NCBI RefSeq assembly: GCF_003386095.1
Contig: NZ_QREG01000009.1
Coordinates: 62,001-126,000, forward strand
From: Marinoscillum furvescens DSM 4134
GTDB taxonomy: Bacteria; Bacteroidota; Bacteroidia; Cytophagales; Cyclobacteriaceae
Direction of reading: 5' to 3'
Length of the DNA: 64,000 nucleotides
Shown: positions 57,923 to 64,000 of the stretch, piece after piece
How positions within the stretch are numbered: position 1 is the first letter of the stretch
Layout of the letters: every line of letters starts with the position of its first letter
The notes under the pieces: model-generated
What the model saw: the letters and a program-made list of their open reading frames with translations, nothing else
Database searches by the model: none
What the model was told of the DNA's origin: nothing
Program-made: the position numbers and the translations under genes

Positions 57923-60567
57923 TCCTTTTTCTTTCGGTTGAAGAGGTCTTTTACGGCATCTTTGGCCTTGTCTTTCACTTCCTCTTTCTTTTCTTCCAAC
58001 TCTTGCTTGGCCTCTTCTTTCTTTTCATCTACTTTTTGTTGCACCTCTTCTTTCACTTCTTCTTTTTTAGCATCCAGCTCCTCTTTCAGTTCTTCTTTCT
58101 TTTGATCTACCTGCTGCTTCACCTCTTCCTTCACCGCTGCTTTTACGGTAGTTTGTCCACCATCAGCTCCGGGTTTTGCACTCAGCAGTTTCACCGAAGG
58201 ATCATCGTAGGTACCTCCTATGCCGAGGTTTAGCGTGATGTCTTTGCCAATCGCATTATCTATGCCCGCAAATGACGATATCGCACTATTTAGTGCTTGC
58301 CCTACATCTCCAGAAGGTACATCCATACTCATGGCATAGTCCAGGCTGCCGTCTACTCCACTGCTACCGCTCACCGTGGCTGTACGTCCACCGATAGTAA
58401 AATCAAATGGTGCTACATGAATGCGACCATCTTTGACCTCAATGCTCATCAGCACATCGCGCAGTGAAACCTCCCCGTCACTTTGGTTGAGCTTACTCAC
58501 ATTAGAAATGGCAGAGAGCAATTTCACATTTTCCAGCGATGCATTGGCTATCTCCAGCAATCCTGCACCCTGCATGTCTTCATATACTGGCATCATATCT
58601 GCTCCAAGTGAGCCGCCTATCTGCAAGTCTGTCGAAAACTTACCATTCATTTTTTTAGCAACGGGCACCAGTTTTTGCACCGATACAAACGACTGAAATG
58701 CCGAAGGAATGGATAGCTCTTTGATTTCAAAATCAAAATTATAGAGTGGCTTGGCCAAAGTAGGCGCAGACTCATAGGCGCCGTTCATCACGAAGGCTCC
58801 ATCGAGTAGGTTGAAGCCCACCTCATTGAGCTTCAAAGCCCCATCACGGATCACCACTTCCCCATCGAAGTTTTTGAGGTCGAGGTTGTCATATTTGATG
58901 ACAGCTATATTGGAAGTAAGCACAAAGTCCACATCCGTAGGGATGCGCACCACTTCCAGTCCAGAAGTATCCACTTCTTCTTCCACTGGCTCTTCGGTAT
59001 CGGTCATCCACTCGTTGAGGTCTACCAGGTCAGAGCTAAAATTGAGTCTTCCGTAGAGCGTGGTGCTATCTCCCAGCGCATATTGCAGGTAATTGGTGAT
59101 TTGGCCATCCATCTGTAGGTCAGTCTTACCAGCATTGCCTTTAAACTTGTCGAGCGTAATGGCTTCTGGATCGAAAGAGAGCCTGGTATCGGCTATGCCA
59201 AATCCCTGAGGCAGGTCAGGGCTTTGGTAGTAAAAATCTGATATGGATACGCTACCCTCTGTAGGCAGCTTTTCATATTGCTCCGCTTCCAGATCAGACA
59301 TGCGTCCTTTGGTCGTCAAAGACCCATTGACCAGGCCCCTGAGTTCGGTATCTTCCAGTTTTACCACTTTGGTCAGCTTTTCCAGGTCCAGGTTTCCATT
59401 CAGACGAAAATCCCAATAGTAATCTTCCAGGTTTTCGAAATAAAGGTAAGATGTCACCTCTTCGCCATCCAGTGTCAAGTGAAACTTATCCATCTCCAGA
59501 GATGTCTCAGCCAGATCTGCCGACGGGTAATCTAATTTTGCATGAATCTGAATATCTTCCATAGGGATCGGGTACTCTGCATAATTCACTTTTCCATCTG
59601 CTATCCCAAACTCGGCAAAGATTTGAGGCATGGACTCCTCGTTGTAAGTCCCCGATACTGATCCGGCAAACGACACGGCACCAGCCGCAGTAACACCATC
59701 CATGTATTCCTGATATACGCCGGGCACCAGAGACAGCACACTCTTCAGGTTGATATCCTCTCCTTTAAACTGGATATCCATATTGATATCCTCAGAAGGC
59801 ATACTTAGAAAGCCTTCAAACAAAAAGCCAAAGTCATTTAAAGCCAGATGGTTTTCTTTGAAGGTGAATTTCATGTTGGCAAAATCCATCGCCATGATGA
59901 GATCAGCCGAAAGCCTTTTGTTGGTAATGTACTCTATGCCATCATAGCCGATGGTTAGCTGATCTACGGTGGTATTTGTAGACATATCAAACACATCCTG
60001 AGCAAAATCTCCTGATCCGGAATGTGTCAGGCCATCTATAGTAGCCAACATGGGCAGTGATCGATCGTCGTATACCACCCGGCCATTGTTGATCTCCCAG
60101 CCTTGAATCTGTATGTTTACGGCAGAGCCTCCTGATTCTTCAGCTTGATCTTCTGCTTCGCCGGTGGATTTGGCTATGTCATAGTTGGCAGTGCCATCGG
60201 CTAGCACAATGACATGAATCCTGGGCTCTTCCAGGCCTACATTTACGATCTTGATCTGATCGCCTCGTATCACAGACATGATGTCCAGCGTAAGACCAAA
60301 CTCACCGATAGAAGCCAGCGTGTCTTGCTCAAAAGGGGCATTGCCCACCACACCGAAATTGCTGACATTGACCGACAGGTTCGGAAAACTTCTGAATAGC
60401 GACAAGCTAAAATCATCAGGGCTGTAGTAAACCTGAGCATTTAGATTTTTGTCCAGCTCTTTGTCTATGGCTGCACGGATGTCGTCTTTGAAAATGATTG
60501 GCAGCACAGCTGCGGCTACTATGAGAATAGCAAAAAATCCAAGGATGATTAAAAGTACCTTTTTCAT
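57913..60567 (-). CDS. AsmA family protein
   Basis: An 884-residue inner-membrane-anchored protein. A single N-terminal helix (about 5-25) is followed by an AsmA-like region (DDIRAAIDKELDKNLNAQVYYSPDDFSLSLFRSFPNLSVNV, about 26-70) and a long beta-rich periplasmic stretch of the type that builds hydrophobic-groove bridges for lipid transport to the outer membrane. The C-terminus (about 815-884) is a run of KEE/KKEE-rich charged residues, probably a long helix or coiled coil. The gene is alone between the aldo/keto reductase and the photolyase genes. Confidence 0.9.
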   Translation of the reverse strand: MKKVLLIILGFFAILIVAAAVLPIIFKDDIRAAIDKELDKNLNAQVYYSPDDFSLSLFRSFPNLSVNVSNFGVVGNAPFEQDTLASIGEFGLTLDIMSVIRGDQIKIVNVGLEEPRIHVIVLADGTANYDIAKSTGEAEDQAEESGGSAVNIQIQGWEINNGRVVYDDRSLPMLATIDGLTHSGSGDFAQDVFDMSTNTTVDQLTIGYDGIEYITNKRLSADLIMAMDFANMKFTFKENHLALNDFGFLFEGFLSMPSEDINMDIQFKGEDINLKSVLSLVPGVYQEYMDGVTAAGAVSFAGSVSGTYNEESMPQIFAEFGIADGKVNYAEYPIPMEDIQIHAKLDYPSADLAETSLEMDKFHLTLDGEEVTSYLYFENLEDYYWDFRLNGNLDLEKLTKVVKLEDTELRGLVNGSLTTKGRMSDLEAEQYEKLPTEGSVSISDFYYQSPDLPQGFGIADTRLSFDPEAITLDKFKGNAGKTDLQMDGQITNYLQYALGDSTTLYGRLNFSSDLVDLNEWMTDTEEPVEEEVDTSGLEVVRIPTDVDFVLTSNIAVIKYDNLDLKNFDGEVVIRDGALKLNEVGFNLLDGAFVMNGAYESAPTLAKPLYNFDFEIKELSIPSAFQSFVSVQKLVPVAKKMNGKFSTDLQIGGSLGADMMPVYEDMQGAGLLEIANASLENVKLLSAISNVSKLNQSDGEVSLRDVLMSIEVKDGRIHVAPFDFTIGGRTATVSGSSGVDGSLDYAMSMDVPSGDVGQALNSAISSFAGIDNAIGKDITLNLGIGGTYDDPSVKLLSAKPGADGGQTTVKAAVKEEVKQQVDQKKEELKEELDAKKEEVKEEVQQKVDEKKEEAKQELEEKKEEVKDKAKDAVKDLFNRKKKDDG

Positions 60568-60719
60568 ACCAGTTTGTAGTTTTTAAGCGGATAGTGTGTA
60601 TCAGCCCAGCCTGATGCCTTTTATACTGATACCCTCCCGATTCGGGGTTTTAGTTACCAAATTACCAATTAAACCAATAGCTGCGACATCTGTTATGATA
60701 TTTAACTCAAGCTTCATTT

Positions 60720-62252
60720 ATGCACACACTCCGCCTCCTCCTCGGTGACCAGCTCAATGCGCAACATTCCTGGTTTGATCAGACAAACGACGACACATAC
60801 TACGTCATGATGGAAATGCGTCAAGAGACGGATTATGTAAGGCATCATGTACAAAAAGTGGTTGGCTTTTTCGCGGCTATGCGAGCATTTGCCAAAGAAC
60901 TCGAAAAGCAGGGCCACCGGGTGATCTACTTGAAGCTGAATGCTAAAAACAACCTGCAGGACCTTACCAAAAATCTTTCTCAGCTTATAAAAGAACATAA
61001 CATCGAAAGATTCGAATACCTCCTACCGGACGAGTACCGTCTGGATGAGCAGTTGAATGAGTACTGTCAAACACTGGACATCCCATGGAAAGCTTATGAC
61101 ACGGAGCATTTTTATACCACCAGAGACGAACTTACCGATTTTTTTAAAGGGAAGAAGACCTATTTGATGGAGTCGTTTTACCGGCACATGCGTAAAAAGC
61201 ATGACGTGCTGATGGATGGAAAGGAGCCGGTGACTGGTCAGTGGAACTATGATAAGGAAAACAGAAAAACATTTCCGAAGCAGTTTAAGCTACCAGACCG
61301 AAGTAGTCGAACGCATGATTTGAGCAGCCTGGTGCAAATGCTGGAAGCTGAAGGTGTAGAAACAATGGGGAAAATCGATGCGGAAAATTACCGCTGGCCC
61401 ATCACCCGGCGTGAGGCACTTGCAGATCTTCAAATCTTTTGTGAGCGGTTCCTCACTCAATTTGGAGACTATCAGGATGCTATGCATACAGAAGTAGTCT
61501 TCGGCTATCATTCGCTGATTTCTTTCGCACTCAACATCAAGTTGATCAGTCCAAAAGAAGTGATAGACCGTGTGATCGATACCTGGCAGGAGGGTAAGGA
61601 AGCGGTTCCCTTTGCAGCTGTGGAGGGCTTTGTTCGCCAGATCATCGGCTGGCGCGAGTTTATGCGTGGAATCTATTGGGCCAAAATGCCCGACTATGCC
61701 AAGCTCAATTATTTTGGCCACAGCCGAAAACTACCCCAGTGGTACTGGACAGGGGATACGAAGATGAGCTGCCTGCGGCACGCAATAAAGCAATCACTGG
61801 ACTATGCCTATGCACACCACATCCAGCGATTGATGATCACTGGTAATTTTGCTTTACTCACGCAAGTGGACCCCACAGCGGTAGACGCATGGTATCTGGG
61901 CATCTATATAGACGCTATCGAATGGGTAGAAATCACCAATACCCGAGGCATGAGCCAGTTTGCCGACGGAGGCATCGTCGGTTCCAAGCCTTATGTTTCC
62001 AGCGCCAACTACATTCATAAAATGAGCAACTACTGTAGCAGTTGCCATTACAAAGCCACGCAAAAAACGGGTGATAAGGCCTGCCCTTTCAACAGTCTCT
62101 ACTGGAATTTTTATGATCAGCACCGGAAAAAGCTCGAGAAAAACCCACGCATCGGCATGATGTACCGTACGTGGGATCGAATGGATGCCAAAACTAAAAC
62201 AGCTCTGCTCCAGCAAGCTGACAAATACTTACAGGAAATCGACGAACTGTAA
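60720..62252 (+). CDS. Iron-sulfur bacterial photolyase/cryptochrome (PhrB class)
   Basis: A 510-residue flavoprotein related to prokaryotic (6-4) photolyases, which repair UV (6-4) photoproducts in DNA. The start LRLLLGDQLNAQHSWF fits the class. The four 4Fe-4S ligands are Cys351, Cys439, Cys442 and Cys455, one residue on from those of Agrobacterium PhrB. FAD-binding motifs include GWREFMRGIYW and the TGNFALL segment. DNA repair, rather than sensory function, is the likelier role. It ends at 62252, directly abutting the converging lipoprotein gene stop. Confidence 0.94.
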   Translation: MHTLRLLLGDQLNAQHSWFDQTNDDTYYVMMEMRQETDYVRHHVQKVVGFFAAMRAFAKELEKQGHRVIYLKLNAKNNLQDLTKNLSQLIKEHNIERFEYLLPDEYRLDEQLNEYCQTLDIPWKAYDTEHFYTTRDELTDFFKGKKTYLMESFYRHMRKKHDVLMDGKEPVTGQWNYDKENRKTFPKQFKLPDRSSRTHDLSSLVQMLEAEGVETMGKIDAENYRWPITRREALADLQIFCERFLTQFGDYQDAMHTEVVFGYHSLISFALNIKLISPKEVIDRVIDTWQEGKEAVPFAAVEGFVRQIIGWREFMRGIYWAKMPDYAKLNYFGHSRKLPQWYWTGDTKMSCLRHAIKQSLDYAYAHHIQRLMITGNFALLTQVDPTAVDAWYLGIYIDAIEWVEITNTRGMSQFADGGIVGSKPYVSSANYIHKMSNYCSSCHYKATQKTGDKACPFNSLYWNFYDQHRKKLEKNPRIGMMYRTWDRMDAKTKTALLQQADKYLQEIDEL

Positions 62253-62666
62253 TTAGCTTTTTTTCTCCAGTGTGAGAAAGATGTCCTCCATGAGCTGAAG
62301 GTGGATGCGTTCGTCTGATTGCTCTTTGATTTGGTAAATCATACCTGGTGTGTCCTCGTCGTTGATGAGGATGAGCGAGTCATTGGCTACTTTCCACCGC
62401 AGTGAATGATCCAGCGTGTCTTTTGAAAAAACACAGCCTTCAAAGCCATACGCTTTGATGTTCACTTGCTCAGCATCGAAAGTAACTACGCCAGGCATGG
62501 TGAAATCGGTCAGTCCTTCCACACCTTCGAACGAAGCTGGGTCGGTGGTCCATGTAGCCTGCCACTCGCCTACCCATCCTTCGGGTTGGTCTGCGGCCTT
62601 TTCAGAGCCGCCAGAGCAGGCAGAAAATACAATTGCTAGAATGATGATTAGGTTCTTGGTTTTCAT
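62253..62666 (-). CDS. Lipoprotein of unknown function
   Basis: A 137-residue lipoprotein (leader MKTKNLIIILAIVFSAC, Cys17). The mature domain (GWVGEWQATWTTDPASF ... DEDTPGMIYQIKE) is beta-rich, with the GEW start typical of lipocalin-like lipoproteins. Not assigned to a family. It converges with the photolyase gene without a gap between stops and follows the aldehyde dehydrogenase gene by 17 bp, so it could be cotranscribed with that gene. Confidence 0.65.
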   Translation of the reverse strand: MKTKNLIIILAIVFSACSGGSEKAADQPEGWVGEWQATWTTDPASFEGVEGLTDFTMPGVVTFDAEQVNIKAYGFEGCVFSKDTLDHSLRWKVANDSLILINDEDTPGMIYQIKEQSDERIHLQLMEDIFLTLEKKS

Positions 62667-62683
62667 AATTAGCTAAAATAACG

Positions 62684-64000
62684 CTAAAAATATTTTAAGA
62701 GTATGTCAATCAATTTGATTTTGAAAGAATTGTACGGAGGATACACCAATCGCGCAATGGTATAGCCCCTGCGCTGGCGCAAAACCGACTTTTCGTGGCT
62801 AAATGCCCGAAACCCCGCCTCTCCATGCGCTTTGCCTAAACCACTGTTGTTTACACCACCCACCTGTAGGTGCGGATGCCCAAAGTGCAACACAGCATCA
62901 TTGATCACAGCCGTGCCAGAGCTCGTTTCAGTGAGTACCCGCCTTTGGTTAGCCTTGGAGGTGGTAAATAAATACAGCGCCAGTGGTTTGGGTCGGTGGT
63001 TGAGGTACTGGATGACCTCCTCCAGGTCCTCATAAACCAGGACAGGTAAGATGGGACCAAAAATTTCTTCTTGCATCAATCGCATGTCATCAGTCACCTC
63101 CAGTACTAGCTTCGGACTCATCCTACCAACTAACTCCAGGGGTTCGAAGGTTTTTGCTCCCTTTTGCTCTGCGTCCGATAGCAGATCCTTCAGGCGCTGC
63201 TCATGCTTATCATTAATAATATGCGTGTAGTCACAAACATCATCATAACGATGGATGAGTTCATTTTCAAGGCACTCCAGAAACTGCTCCTTCTTTTTTA
63301 CATGGACAAAAAGATAATCGGGTGCTACACAAGTCTGACCAGCGTTGGTCCATTTAGCCCAGCATACTTTGCGTGCAGCATCGTGCACGTCCGCGGTTTC
63401 GTCTACGATTGTAGGGCTTTTGCCCCCGAGCTCTAGCGTAACCGCCGTAAGGTTTTTGGCGGCAGCAGTCATCACAATCTTGCCTACGGTAGGGCTTCCA
63501 GTAAAAAAGATATGATCAAAGGGCAACTCCAAAAGCTGAGTGGTAGTGGTTACCTCTCCTTCGATGACGCATATTTCGTCAGGATCAAATAACTCTGACA
63601 CCATACGGCTGATGATCGCTGAAGTAGCGGCAGACATTTCTGATGGTTTTACCACCGCCGTATCACCAGCGGCTACCGCAGACACCAATGGGCCCAACGT
63701 AAGCAAGAGTGGGTAGTTCCAGGGCGCGATAATCAGCGTAGATCCCATCGGCTCAGCTTGAACATAGGAGTAGGTACCCAAAAATGTCAAGCCACTTTCT
63801 ACCGGCTTAGGTGCTGCCCATCGCTTCACGCGATGAATTGCATGACGCAACTCGGCGAGCAGAGGATAAATTTCCGTAACATCCAGCTCTGCCGCAGGCT
63901 TATGCAAATCTTCAAAAACAGCCTGATGCAGCAAACTCCGATTCTGATACACCCAGCGGCGCATAGCCTTAAGCTTCTTTTTACGGCCCTCGATTGGTTC
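62684..64000 (-). CDS. Aldehyde dehydrogenase, ALDH3-like (N-terminus beyond window)
   Basis: At least 438 residues of an NAD(P)-dependent aldehyde dehydrogenase. The frame is open to the right edge, with EPIEGRKKKLKA before the first Met, so the start lies outside the window. Catalytic features: FTGSPTVGKIV, LELGGKSP (general base Glu) and NAGQTCVAPDY (nucleophile Cys). The C-terminal GHPHLQVGGVNNSGLGKAHGEAGFRAFSHEKSV matches ALDH3-type enzymes, which oxidise fatty or aromatic aldehydes. The C-terminus, VYPPYNSFKIKLIDILLKYF, has an amphipathic tail like the membrane-associated ALDH3 forms. Confidence 0.93.
   Translation of the reverse strand, partial: EPIEGRKKKLKAMRRWVYQNRSLLHQAVFEDLHKPAAELDVTEIYPLLAELRHAIHRVKRWAAPKPVESGLTFLGTYSYVQAEPMGSTLIIAPWNYPLLLTLGPLVSAVAAGDTAVVKPSEMSAATSAIISRMVSELFDPDEICVIEGEVTTTTQLLELPFDHIFFTGSPTVGKIVMTAAAKNLTAVTLELGGKSPTIVDETADVHDAARKVCWAKWTNAGQTCVAPDYLFVHVKKKEQFLECLENELIHRYDDVCDYTHIINDKHEQRLKDLLSDAEQKGAKTFEPLELVGRMSPKLVLEVTDDMRLMQEEIFGPILPVLVYEDLEEVIQYLNHRPKPLALYLFTTSKANQRRVLTETSSGTAVINDAVLHFGHPHLQVGGVNNSGLGKAHGEAGFRAFSHEKSVLRQRRGYTIARLVYPPYNSFKIKLIDILLKYF

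Overview
The window looks like chromosomal DNA of a marine or soil Bacteroidota, most likely of the order Cytophagales. The evidence is an outer-membrane SusC/SusD uptake pair, a TonB receptor with a DUF4249 lipoprotein, a 1873-residue protein with a type IX secretion (T9SS) sorting tail, a bacillithiol-linked YtxJ protein, a fused alpha/beta E1 dehydrogenase, a stand-alone MnmD, LytS/LytTR-type signalling, a RemB/Wzi-like barrel, and a Bacteroidota-type promoter (TTTG, then TAnnTTTG) before rpmE. I see no rRNA, tRNA, CRISPR array, phage or transposase gene.

Layout. 1-2.6 kb: the end of a TonB receptor gene and its DUF4249 partner. 2.7-4 kb: a Uma2 nuclease-fold protein facing mnmD. 4.2-11.8 kb: a nutrient-uptake operon (small lipoprotein, SusC, SusD, zinc metallohydrolase lipoprotein, DUF4302 lipoprotein), in which the metallohydrolase has lost its C-terminus to a one-base frameshift. 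11.9-15 kb: a membrane protein, a decayed toxin with an intact antitoxin, and a minus-strand operon M16 peptidase-ispF-YdeI-like. 15.1-20.8 kb: fused branched-chain-type E1, a secreted protein built of 17-residue repeats, ytxJ, a barrel-like protein and lipA. 20.8-21.5 kb: a non-coding block full of repeats, ending in eight CCTGCG hexamers spaced 20-21 bp. 21.5-34.7 kb: an AAA ATPase with a doubled operator, an FtsX-type permease, a TPR sensor kinase, its LytTR regulator, and the giant T9SS protein. A 21-bp-spaced direct repeat before the giant gene, and a weaker one before the permease, suggest that the regulator may control both.

34.8-39.3 kb: a tight minus-strand operon, ceramidase-like, D-threonine aldolase/D-serine dehydratase-like, GH3 hexosaminidase and bestrophin. 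39.4-45.5 kb: a membrane protein, a thioredoxin-fold protein, an intact RelE-type toxin-antitoxin pair, yifB, a DODA dioxygenase/HbpS pair, a Crp-like regulator and a small acidic membrane protein. 45.5-49 kb: an ABC exporter directly after a RemB/Wzi-like barrel. 49.1-55.9 kb: rpmE, then a plus-strand operon of a GlmU-like protein, holB, a RimB-type protease, rimK, hemC, a cyclophilin lipoprotein and an RmlD-like reductase. 55.9-56.4 kb: a 480-bp non-coding block delimited by 20-bp direct repeats. 56.4-64 kb: a DUF6265 protein, aldo/keto reductase, AsmA-like protein, iron-sulfur photolyase, a lipoprotein, and an aldehyde dehydrogenase cut by the window edge.

Most genes are ordinary housekeeping or uptake genes. 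The least explained features are the CCTGCG array, the 17-residue-repeat protein, the doubled operator of the ATPase gene, and the probable LytTR regulon. All assignments come from reading the sequence; no database search was run.
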